Origin: Trichinella spiralis
Taxonomy: Eukaryota > Nematoda > Enoplea > Trichinellida > Trichinellidae
NCBI GenBank assembly: GCA_000181795.3
Contig: CM012955.1
Span: 13,361,684 to 13,425,683, forward strand
Direction: 5' to 3'
DNA length: 64,000 nucleotides
Below the pieces are notes generated by a model. The model made no database searches. It worked only from the letters and a program-made list of their open reading frames with translations, and had not been told where the DNA came from. Position numbers and translations under genes: made by a program. Positions 51,001-61,890 of the stretch are shown here, one piece after another; position 1 is the first letter of the stretch; every line of letters starts with the position of its first letter.

Positions 51001-51686
51001 TCTCTATATAATAAATAATTTATTTACAAATTATCAAACTATTAATTCCGTCTTTAAAGCAAAATTTAAATTGTGATAAAAACTGAAAGCATTAAGCATT
51101 TAAAATCAGACTAATTATAATTATGAAGGTATTCAAGTTAGAATTTTTTTAAATAAAATTAATTTTAATAAATTATGGATGACAGAATTAGTTTCAACTG
51201 GCATGCAACATGTTAATTAAAAAATTTATAAATATACTGATAATCGTACCGGTAATTTTGTGGAAAATTCACTCTTGATGGCATTTTCTGATGAAAGACG
51301 ATGAATCACAACACCGTCAGTTTTAATCAGTGAGATTTTAATGGGAATAACAATCTCTCCAAAAGAGCAACGATAAGGTTCTTTCAGCAACTTTTTCGGA
51401 CTGAATGGATTGTAAGCCAAGCACAACGACACGGACAACATGCATTCATTTTCCGATGGTAGAGTTGAGTTGTAGTTTGAGATGTTGCTACAAATTGCGA
51501 AGTCTTCTGCCAACATTTCAGGATCTGGTATTGCTGCCGTGAAAAACTCCAATTTCCAATCTCCATTAACAGTTATCTTAAAAAGAAAATTTTTTCATCA
51601 TTTAGGAAAATTTTATCAAAAAAATTTAATGCTACTGCTGCAAATGCTGCCAAAAGAAAAGTCAGCCAAAAAATTCGACGAAACAT
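48088..51686 (-). CDS. DSL-family Notch ligand B (Delta/LAG-2-like), intact
   Basis: Ten exons in phase: 51686-51636, 51576-51250, 49980-49932, 49854-49600, 49545-49360, 49310-49194, 49130-49003, 48652-48604, 48553-48461, 48407-48088 (524 aa). Order: signal peptide MFRRIFWLTFLLAAFAA; MNNL (CMLSVSLCLAYNP, CSFGEIVIP, FSTKLP-PMLTIHF); DSL (TRCSEHYYGDDC ... CTMGWTGKHC); EGF1 (CINGYCRLPGQCICHPGW); EGF2 with all six Cys (CNTDNACFNGGVC ... YKCICLIGYTGERC); Cys cassette PCFHNGTLYSNSNW ... ICLCEMGDVACFSKK, similar to the VWC-like region of Jagged; short acidic stalk; transmembrane helix YYVPVIFYCLFLTIICASSI; acidic tail with LPPSY near the end. Same exon plan as ligand A, with exons 3 and 4 identical in length (49 and 255 nt). 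Intron 2 hosts a MITE. A membrane ligand for Notch receptors on adjacent cells is the expected role. Confidence 0.93.
50149..50885 (-). mobile_element. pogo/Tigger-like MITE, copy 2, in intron 2 of DSL ligand B
   Basis: A 733-bp unit (50151-50883) flanked by TA. Right end, read inward, starts CAGTCGACCCTCAATATTC; left end starts CAGTCTGTCCTCTTCATTCG. It aligns along its length with copy 1 at 22118-22828 in opposite orientation. Intron 2 of the paralogous ligand A is 629 bp while this one is 1,269 bp; the element accounts for the difference, so it inserted after the two genes split. No transposase frame. Confidence 0.87.
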
Positions 51687-54600
51687 TTTCTGCAGTTTTC
51701 AAAGTAAAATTCGTAATGTCAATTAAAAACGATGGTCAATCTTGAATAGCTTAATCTAAAAAAATAAAACTAAAATCAGTAATTCTGAGATGCAAATTAT
51801 TTTTTTATTCACTGGAAAGTTTTTTCTTTAAATAGAAAAAAATCGTATCGCTCAAAATCAATATCAACAAAAGAAAGAAAGAAGTTGGTATAATTTAAGG
51901 CAGCGTAAAACATGCTCGCACTGTATCTTTGCAAAGCACGCTTCAAGAATAAGCGGCACACTGAAACGAAAAGCTGCAGTGCGAGTAAAATTGTCAGAAG
52001 AGAATGAATCATTCTTTCAACCAATTGGCTAGTGCCAGTGTTACACGTGTCAAATGATTGGTCCGCAGTCTGAGGGTAGTGCAAAAGTGCTAAAGGTTCA
52101 CCAGAATAAACGTCGTGCATGCATGCATGAGAGAATTTTGCATTCATTCTTTATTTATTTCTTAAATTCGAGCACAATTATTGCAATAAATCAAAACCAA
52201 AGCGTTGCAGTTTTTAAATGCAACAACTTTACCAAATTTCACCGAAGCGAAACTAAGCATGAAGCTTGCATTTCAACATGAAGCTGATCAAATTTTTATA
52301 AACAAAAATTGAAAATTTTCACGTAGTTCATGCTGACAATTAGGCTGAATTGAATTTTAGTTTCTTTAATTATTATTTGTATGTTCAGCTATTGGAAAAC
52401 AATATCTCTCAGAAGTAACACTTTTTCATCAAGTGGAATAATACTTTATCACACATTAATTTTACTTTAAACTGAAAAAAAAATCAATATTTTGTTTCTT
52501 TAACAATAAAAAGGTATACTTCTTTTTATTTTTGCTTTTAAATTAAAAATGCAAAATTGAACCAACTAATTTTTACTGAATCAGTCTTTGAATACTAAAC
52601 AGCCGAGGTTGGTGTTTTTGCAAGGGGAAAATTTTAGATAAACGATGATCACCGGGATAAAATTTTTTAAAAAAAAGTAAAAATGTGTGTTCACAACATG
52701 AGAACGTGCGAAGATTTATTTAACTGATAAAGCTGATTCTTATCGTTTAACATTAGCATTTTGCTTTGAAAACAATAGGCGTGCCTTGAGCTCGCGAGCG
52801 GTAGCGAACGACAACGGGCCAGCGATATTTATTTTGCCGACTGCTTTCACAATCATTGTCACACTTGGTTGAATTTATCGTTAGCCATTTCATTTACCGG
52901 ATAAATTTTATACATTCTGTTTACACGATGAAAGTTGTATTTTTCTTATTTGTACAATATTTTAGCAAATTTAGCATCTCACTAAACGGAACCAATGTTT
53001 CAAAGTCTAGATTATTGTTATTTTACTTTTTTTTTAATATGAAAACGTTTTTCAATTATTTATTAAAAAAATAAAATAATAACTACAGTAATGTAGGTTG
53101 TTTACTTAAATCAACCAGGGATAGAAGATTCTGATATTTAGCGTTTATCAAAACAGCGGCGATTTATTATTTCTAAAATACTAAGAAAGAGATACTGAAA
53201 AATCAGTCAGATTATATAGCTGAATTAGCTGAATGACGCGGTCGATTATTGGTAAAATAGCATTAAAATTTGTATAATAAAAAAACAAAAATAATGAGAG
53301 GTGAGAATAGGCATTAAAATTTTTGTATACAAAAAAGGCGTATAAAATAACAAAAAGGCGAAAAGGTTACCGATTTCCACTAGTGGCAGGATTGTAATAA
53401 AAATAATTTTTTAACTGTAAAAAATCACCACTGTTGAAAAAATTTAAATAAATTCTTCTCGAAATGAATAAAACGAACGCAATAGCTTTGTTGCAACTGA
53501 AGAGAGACAACTGCGGACAGCAGCCGCTCACAGAGACGACAAGAACAGGAATGCTTTGAGCCGCAGCGAATAAAACATCTCCTTTGGTCCAATGCTAGTT
53601 CAGCACGTAGCAAAAGCCCATCTTTTCAAACGGCCAATCTGCTATGTTTTCATTTTTATAGATTAAAATTTCATTTTATTATTTATCTTATTTTGATTTT
53701 AATAGAATTTTTTTGCTTTTTTAATTAATTTTACTGCTACATTTTGAACTTTTCAATCTGTAATATTTTCTATGAGAATACACAATTTTTTTTATTATAT
53801 TATTTCTTCAATGATCAAAATAGGCTCAAATATAATTATTTATAATAGAATTACAAAATAACTTTTTTGTTATATATACAGAAGATATAAGTGTAAAGTT
53901 CTCTGATTTTCTATTTTGCAACGATAAAGCTGCTGGAGTTGACCTGAATTTGTATCCATTGCTTTTTGCTCAACTAGCAAGTGTTGCTAGTGTTGTCAAA
54001 AAGTTCATCTGCATAAAATCACTCGACTGACATGTCAACTATTCTAAAAGCGGAAAAACTTGGTTATCATGTATTGCAGAACGCTTTTTAAATAAAATCG
54101 TATCTAGCTTCAGTTCAGCTGCATCAGTTCTTCGTATCTAGATGCTAATCTTTTTTCACGAATTGTCAAATGGAATTGTAAACAATGAAAAATTTGTAAC
54201 ACAAATAATGCTTCCATTATGAAATTGTTGAAGAATATATTATATTTGTTTTATTTTTGTTAAATTTTTTTTAATTTTTACAAAATTCAACTTTGCATAC
54301 AGACAGACAACATTAGTCAATTATTTGTCACGTTTGTTAACAAAATTCAAATGCATCAAGCGCTGTTCATTTTTATTTCAGTATAAATTTTATTTAATAA
54401 AAATTATAATTTCTGTTCAACTTTCATCACACTGTTTTACAATAATACAAATGTAGAAATAGTACAAATTTAAATATTTAAATAAAGCAAATTGATAAGC
54501 TTAAATAGAGCAAATTTAGTTTCTGAATTGATGCTTTATTTCAGTCTGGCACAGATAGTAAGTATATAACACTGCGCGCTTTTTATTAATTTAACGTTGC

Positions 54601-55864
54601 ACGAAATATGCCGCAAGAAATGCCTTTCAAAACGCCATCTTCTAAATTAATGGCTTTATTAATTATGGGCTTGGACTTTTTCAAAAGCTAAAAAGTGAAA
54701 CATTCTTGCTTTGTTGCTGTTGTACTTTTGGTAAGAACTATTTTTTAATTAAGGTTTTGTTCTTAACTGCTGTTCAGTTTAGTCACAATTTATAATCGTC
54801 GCCACGTTCGTTACGCTTGCACAGTGTATTTGTTGTCAAGTTGAAAGTAATTCGTAAATTACATAATTTGTTAGCAGTGCAATATATAAATGATTTGAAC
54901 TTCGTTGCCCTTGACCACGCTCTTATTGAAAAATTAGCATAAATTGCGCATTATAAAAAATACACAAGAAGTACCACGTTATCCGGAAAAAAATATCTCA
55001 GAAATTGTTTCAAAGAACATTCGGCCACTGTGTCTCAAGTGCGCACACTAGCAAGTTCACAATTTTCTGCAGATGGAAATGACAGGATAATTAATTAATT
55101 TTTGCCTATTTGTTCAGCTTTTTAGAAGAAACAATTTTTCAATGATTTTTCACAACTGCAAGTTTTTGAAAATAACAAAGCACTGTTCAATTTAATTTTT
55201 CATATTCAATTCAGCTATATGTTCATTTTTTTGTATCTTCAAGAATGAGGAAATATTATTTCATTTTTTTATCAACTGAATTTATTAGCAAGCATAGAAA
55301 CTTTTGTCAAATGTTTTCAATACGCTCAAATTACGTGCCCTGAATTTTCTTCAACGCGTTCGCGCTCAAGCCGCTCAAGCTGCTGACATGGGAAAATTTT
55401 ATCCAATAAAACTATCTTTCATCTCACCGAATAAAATGAAAAATAGAAATAATTCATTTCAAATATATTTTTGCTTAATCTTTAAACATATTGCTTTAAC
55501 TTTCATGCCATCAATTTTATTTCTTTTACAATTCAACAAGACTGACAGCAATTGTTAAGTGATCTATAACTATTAGACGTGATGGACAGCGGCTTTGTTA
55601 GAAACTGTTAACATCTGTTAGCATCATCAAGTGTGGAAAATAAAAAATTGCATTCCGGCTACGTTGTCACTTTCCAAAATTTAATCGAAAATTATAAGTC
55701 GTTCGTTTCGAAATGGCAGTAACTTTTCAACATATTCATATTCTGATAAAAAGACAAACGATAATTATTTTACTTTTTTGCGTTCATTTGTACTGTTATG
55801 AAATTTTCCGCACACAGTGTGAAAATGCAAATGATCAGTAACAGTTAAGCAAATGATATATTAG

Positions 55865-55903
<39 letters not shown>

Positions 55904-56759
55904 ATTTTAATCTTATTTTTTGTTTCGTGTAAAAAGAAGCTATTCCTGCAATGCACTGCCATGCATGTATATAGTATTGCTGATATTTGAAATGCTAAAT
56001 CGCTATAGCAGTGTATTTAGGATTCGTCACGAGTTTTCTAAGTCGAGCTCGTGATGGTTTTCAAGCAGTTACACCTGCATGTCTGTATGCATAGCTATTA
56101 ATAAGTCAGTTGGTAAGAGTTACACAATAAACGTATTTCAGACGTAGGATAGATAAATGTTACAAATTCTAAACTATAATAAATATAGAAAAACTCTGGT
56201 GATACAGAAATATTTAGAAAAATACAACAGCTATGCAACTCGATTTATTTCAATTCGATTCAGCTAATTTAAAGCATTTGTTTAAAACTGCATGCGTTGT
56301 TTATTATTTGTAAGCTCCAGTTATCAGTTGAAAGGAATGGAATGAAAATTTGAATGTATTCATGCTTCCGCCGCAATTAATTGCTTTGTAAACATCACGT
56401 GAAATAACTTCAAACTAATATGATAAACAGTGGCTACATATTGGCGATATCACTAGTATGCACAAGAAATATTAACAAAGTGCTTTCTTTTTAAATTGTT
56501 TATTCCATTTATTGCATTCTATTTATTAAAAATGAAATGTCATTTTTAAAACGATACAACCACAAGATAAATATCAATAATGCGAAAGTAATTTTTGTGA
56601 GGTGTATTTTTTGAGTTACATCGCAATTGTACAAATATATAGCTGCATTTGTAATGCACAGAGAATATTTAACTCAGAATACATACAGTTTAAACAAATT
56701 ATCGGAATTGAAATAATAATTTAACAAACATCATGTTGACAATCTCTGTTACATGTTCA
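51687..56759. other. Intergenic, no gene recognised
   Basis: Upstream flank of DSL ligand B; the first few hundred bases should include its promoter. A 112-codon minus frame at 51,809-52,147 overlaps this region but has no motif. Somewhat GC-richer patches at about 52,780-52,830 and 53,460-53,640 have short frames only. The remainder is AT-rich and featureless. Confidence 0.45.
55868..55899. repeat. (AT)n microsatellite
   Basis: Thirty-two bases of alternating A and T, perfect. Confidence 0.97.
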
Positions 56760-58420
56760 TCAGCAATAATGACAATCAAGAAGGAAAAGTTGTGTTATCA
56801 GTAGCCGAACCCGTGTTTGCTTGGGTAACGTTCTTTGCCGTGGCCTAAGTGATGATTGTTGAGCAAAATACCGCTAAAGCAATTAATTCTATGTTACACT
56901 TGTACGGTCTGTGAAAATTAATTTTTCCATTCGAATGCACGATGGGTGAAAATGAAGAATATATCGTTTTTATCATTCTTTGTTTTTCATATCGTGAAAA
57001 TGAATAATCACAATTGTAATAATCAGGAAAAGTGGATTGGCTGAGTTGATGTGCTACGTATTTGTTGGTAAGTTGTATTTGTTTTCTTTTATGTTCCCGT
57101 TGATTGAAGATTTATCAAAGTGAAATTACACAATGAGTTACTGATTAATATATTTTATGATATTGTTTAAATTTTTTTGTCAGTTTTAAATTCTGTATCA
57201 ACAAACGCCATTCCAGTAATTATTTGAAAATATCATGCTAATTCAGCACAATAATGAAATACTCATTGGTGTGACATTTTTGAAATTTTCTTCGTTTTCA
57301 ACATTTAATGTTCAGTTTTCAAAATTTAATGTAAAACTGTTTTCACAAAATGAATGGAATTCAATATTACAATTTCGTGCATTGAGGTATATTAATTTGA
57401 TGCTACGGTTCAGGTGGTGTTCAAATTAGGGGCTCAAGTGTCTATCTAGCATTAACACCTCTTGCTACCACGGGCGAAAAGAGTGTTTGCGCGGCGAACG
57501 TGCGTTGCCGTGGGCTAAGCAACGATATTTGTGCGCTCCTATTCAGTGAATTGTGCGTTAAACGTTTGGGGATGCCTAAAATTCATTTCTCCCAGAAATG
57601 TCGCATCAGTGTTCAAGCGGTATACATGCTTTTGTCATTCTTTCCTTTTCATGTTTTTAAAGTAAATAATCGTAATTGTGATAATCAAGAAGAGTAGTTT
57701 CACAGCGTCGACGTGCTAGATTTTTATTAGTAAGTTGTATTTTTTTGTATTATATTCCATTTATATAAGTATAATTACACAGTGAAACTCGGTTATAACG
57801 ATGGGCATTGGGGACAGAGATTTCGATCGTTATAACCGAGTTTGCATACGTGTAGTTAGTTTATTGATAAATATAAACAAATAAAAAAAAAAATATATAT
57901 ATATATTCAATTCTTTATCAGGAAACACCACTTCAGCAGTTATTTGAAAGTATTAAGTTATTACAGCAAAATAATAAAATACTCATTAGCTTGCAACATG
58001 ATTACTTCACTTTTCAAAATTTTTAATGAAAGTTTCTTTTTAAAATAATTCTAGATTACTGTGCTTTCCTAAAATGAATCTTCGTCATTAGACAGTACCA
58101 GAGATTTGATGATAAAATATGCGTATTTATTTTGCAGGTGCAGCTCGTGTTATCAGTGGCGGAAAGCGTGTTTCCTTGGCTAACGTACATTACTAAGTAA
58201 CGTATCTGCCTGCGCTCCCGTTGATGCAACTGTACTTCATGCGGTCGATGAAAATTAGTACTGCAGTGCTGAGCAGTTACAAATCAAGTGCTTGCACTTG
58301 GGATTATTATTTATTTTTCATTTCTTTAAAATAAATTGTCAGAATTGTGATCATCAAAAAGTATTGCTTGGCTGGATTCTTGTAGCACCTTTTTCACTTG
58401 CGCTTTTTGTCAGGCGTATA
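56760..58420. repeat. Diverged tandem repeat, ~0.67 kb period, about 2.5 copies
   Basis: Recurring landmarks show the period. (a) AATAATCACAATTGTAATAA near 57,003, a close variant near 57,664 and a weaker one near 58,331. (b) GTGTTATCAG-TAGCC-like segments near 56,795 and 58,148, with a related CRGLS-encoding segment near 57,500. (c) ACGCCATTCCAGTAATTATTTG near 57,205 and a variant near 57,925. (d) GGTAAGTTGTATTTG near 57,068 and 57,730. Copies are substantially diverged, so the duplication is old. No intact frame is shared by all units. Confidence 0.75.
57785..57843. mobile_element. Mini palindrome resembling DNA-transposon termini
   Basis: AAACTCGGTTATAACGAT at 57,785-57,802 is repeated as a perfect 18/18 inverted copy at 57,826-57,843 with a 23-bp loop. 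The left side is preceded by CAGTG. This motif is the kind found at the ends of Tigger/jerky-type elements; the unit is too small to be autonomous and may be a very short MITE or two abutting ends. It lies inside the 0.67-kb tandem array. Confidence 0.6.
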
Positions 58421-58654
58421 AAAAGTCCATGTTTCATGTTTGCCTTTTATATCTAGAACCAGTTATATCGGTCGCAGAAGAAAGCTGAATCCCTCAGCCA
58501 ACTGTGATGATGATATTCCTGCTTTTCATTGTCAACGTTTGTATGAAATACGATATTTTGGAGTTGAGTTTGTGATTGACAGTAAAGTGCCCATATGGAG
58601 CAACGTGTTGTGATTTGTCGTCCTGCAAACAATAGGCATTGTATGCGCCTATAG

Positions 58655-58950
58655 CATCATGCATTACGTATGAACCCAAATTCTGCGTAATTCGCACGCT
58701 GTGTTGGATTTTGCTATCCTGGGAGCGCACGTTCGGCGCTTTCAGACTTGTCTGGTCCAGTTGCAAGCCAACCTCACCATCGATTCAAAAATCATGCTAC
58801 AGCAGCTGCCGCCGCAAAACAACTCCCCTTTCGCAGCGCCCTTTTTTGTTTCACCTTAATTTTCCTTTATCTTTTTCATTATTTCAACAGTACCAGTTAG
58901 TTATGGCTCTGCGTTTGGTAAAGTCGTCATCGCTATATTCGGGTCTTTGT
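58655..58950 (-). mobile_element. Degenerate fragment of the pogo/Tigger-like MITE (copy 3)
   Basis: Matches the middle of copy 2 (about 50,478-50,755) in the same plus-strand order: CAAATTCTGC, CACGCTGTGTTGGA, TTTGCTATC, TTTCGCAGCGC, and GTTTGGTAAAGTCGTCATC are recognisable. Both ends are missing and divergence is clearly greater than between copies 1 and 2, so it is an older insertion or has decayed within the repeat array. Confidence 0.65.
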
Positions 58951-59039
58951 CTACGTTGTTCACGGCTGTTCGGAAGGAGGCCATTTGTCAATGGTCAGCG
59001 ATACGCTGGATAAAGAACCAGAGTTTATAGTTGTTCACC

Positions 59040-61890
59040 AGTCATTTCTGATTGCTACAAATTGATTCTCATAATTTTTGGAGAAAAACATTTTGTCTGA
59101 AAATTTCGAAATTTCAAGGGCTATTTTATTTCAAGGACTTGCTTTTTTGGTGAAAAACGGCGAAATTTTTTTTTGAAATTTACACATTTTTTGCTTGTCA
59201 TACATTCGCATCGATTAGCCATAATCGTAAGCAAAGGTCCATCCGGAAATGTCCACTAGTTTTTGGAATAATGGGTCTCTAAACTTGGCATAATGTCATT
59301 CTTAATACAAAAGGCTGCTTCGAACTTTTTCCAGAATATCTCGAGAAACACGCTACTAGGCATTTTGATAATATGTTTACTTTACTATACTTGCCTAATC
59401 GTGATTGTCGACTGATTCTCATAAAGTCCATTTTGGGAGTCTAAAGTTTGTTTTGAAACTTGTGAAATTTCATGGGCTATAGACTTGCTTATTTTGCGAA
59501 AAACAGCAAAAATTTCTTTTTTCAAAATTTCCACTTTTTTTGCTTCTTACATATTTGCATTGATTATCGATAATTGTATGCAAAGGACCATCCGGAACTG
59601 TCTACTAGTTTTGGAATAATGGGACTCTAAATTTGTTTCATTGCTTTTCTAATAAATCACCAAAACACTTGTCTCTTGCTTTCTTGAAAGAAGCCTCATG
59701 CAAATTTTCATTTGCTTGTTCAGCGTTCAGTTATTCGTTTAGAGTTGCAATGATTGATTTTGAATGGGATGAGTTGAGTTTGCAATCATATTACCTTTAC
59801 TGTCTATGATGAAGAATTGCATAGTAGTTTGCTGTTTGCTTATTGTTGTAGGTTTTCTTTCAAGTTACTTCATCTACATTTGTAGAAAATCGTGCAAACA
59901 TAATGGTCCCAATTTCAGGATTACATTGCACACAGTTTGTAGGTTATCCAAACTTCTCTTTTCTAGCTTTACTCTGAAGTGCACGTTGCCATCAATCAAA
60001 ATGTTGGCGATAGATCCCTGTCGTTTGAAAATGTGTAAGGGACATTCAAGGCAATCTTCATATTATCATCCAGAAGAAATCATATCAATCTGTTGCTGAT
60101 ACAGATATGAAAATTCAGCATAATCTAATGAAACATAGCCAGGTGTATCATACAAAGACGAGAAACGTTGTATTAAGGTGAATGACGTTTTCGCCTGGAA
60201 ATGATCCTCGTTAAAGGCTGGTTATACGGTAACAATTTCTGTGATCATGAAAGTGATTTGAATGGTGTTGCCCCTCTCCTCTGTATAAAAATTCTGGCAA
60301 TATTCATGTCTTAATACATAAAGAAGTTTTATAAGTTTAAACGTATATCTCGAAAACTACTCAAACGATAACGACGTGGATGTCTCTGTTGTATAACCCT
60401 AATAATTTCTGATCGATTGCTGCCCATAAAGTCTATTTTTGGATTCCAATGTTCCTCTCAACAATTGCAAATTTCTAAGGTTATAGACTTGGTTGTTTTT
60501 GCGAAAATTGGCGAAAGTTCTTTTTTCGAAATTTTTTGACATTCACAATGATTACCGGTAAAGTCATGCAAAGTTCCATTAGAAACTTCCAAATAGTTGT
60601 AGAATAAATGCTCTATAAAGTTGTCTACTGCCTATCTTAATACATAGAGCATCAGTAAATCTCTTTCAAGGGCAGCAATGTCTGCCTATTTATGCACATG
60701 AGACATATCTGATATCGAGTCTATTGGATTTCTAGTAATTTACCGTTTTTCGCGATCAATTGAAACGAATTGAATTGAATTGAATTTCTGAAATTATTGC
60801 TGTTCAATAATCATTAATTGCTGCGAATAAAGACGTGTGCGTTGTATCTGTTTTGTTTGTTGAAATGCAAACATTTTATGGAATGTGATCCTAATTGCCA
60901 TATTTTTCATTGATTACGTAACTGATTGATATTACATGTGTGGCTATTTGATTGAACTTTCGCTAAGTAACAACGATGCAATGGCGATTTGCATAAGTAG
61001 TATAATATGTAGTCGCCCAGGGTGAAACTTCATTACAAATGCTAGGAAAATAAATAAATTCACAATTAACATCAAATTATTGGGCTCATACATGGTATTT
61101 GTTCGAATTTTTAGAGGTATGCAGCAATAAGTACAGAAGTACTTATTCAATGCTTGTCATAAACTGCGGCGTATTGTAAAATGATTTTGTGATTACAGCA
61201 AGCAATTCTGTGCCATTTAAAGGTATGTAAATTTTCAATAACCCGCAATCGATGATTTTTTGGGTAATTTGATAAAGTTGTCGGTTTGTGCATTTGAAAA
61301 TTATAGAATAAAAACACTGGCATATTGCACGAAAATACCTTTCCAATATAATAATTTTGGACAATTCATATCTCTGATTTGCAATTAATCTAAAAATTTA
61401 GTTAACAAAGTTTTTTAATTTTGAAAGTTACTGTTGTTTAAATGAAAATCAGGAACAATTATTATAAAAATAAATTCCTTTTAATGAATTTAATGAAGCA
61501 ATTTCATATGCTCAATTACTTAGCTTTCATATTTCATTACTTTTCAATTGCATACTGTTAAAATCTTATCTCAGTTTTGCTTTTGTGTTATATCTCAAAA
61601 ATGACGCAATCAGGAACTGATTAGATAATTTTATAATAGTTAGCAAATAATTCTCTACCGATATAAATTAATCGCCTGATTTTTGGAGAAAAATAATTTT
61701 TTATGAGAATTGCAAAATTTCATGGGCTATAGACTTGGTTGTTTTTGCAAAAATCGGCAAAAATTTTTGTTTTCAAAATTTAGACTTTTTTTCGATTATT
61801 ATAGTTTTATATTGATGAAGATAGTGTTCTGGAGAGTTTTGCCTTAAACTGCACAGTAGTTTTGGAATAAATGGGTTCTAAAATTGAAGT
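59040..61890. repeat. Dispersed/tandem ~225-bp repeat, four diverged copies
   Basis: Copies at about 59,052-59,290, 59,411-59,635, 60,411-60,622 and 61,663-61,882. Shared core: TTTCATGGGCTATAGACTTG, then TTTTGCGAAAAACGGCGAAA-like sequence, then a T-rich stretch, then AAAGGACCATCCGGAACTGT-like sequence and TAGTTTTGGAATAATGGG. Each copy is flanked by TATCTCGAAAA-like and CTTAATACAT-like motifs, so the true unit is probably near 0.36 kb. Copies carry stops in all frames and do not look coding. Confidence 0.8.
59806..60099 (+). CDS. Cys-rich ORF with hydrophobic N-terminus, unknown
   Basis: ATG to TGA, 97 residues, single exon, no recognised family. MMKNCIVVCCLLIVVGFLSS and the following YFIYICRK form a hydrophobic N-terminal segment, either a signal peptide or membrane anchor; eleven Cys in total, including a final CC. 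It sits between copies of the 225-bp repeat, and no similar frame is seen in the other repeat units. It could be a small secreted protein, a remnant, or chance. Confidence 0.25.
   Translation: MMKNCIVVCCLLIVVGFLSSYFIYICRKSCKHNGPNFRITLHTVCRLSKLLFSSFTLKCTLPSIKMLAIDPCRLKMCKGHSRQSSYYHPEEIISICC

Noticed and set aside
51809-52147. 112-codon minus frame upstream of DSL ligand B
   Set aside because: Lies in the expected promoter/leader of that gene, has no recognisable domain and no splice or poly(A) support.
58639-59013. 124-codon plus frame ending in an Arg-rich stretch
   Set aside because: Overlaps the degenerate MITE fragment; the matching part of copy 2 is not open in the same frame.
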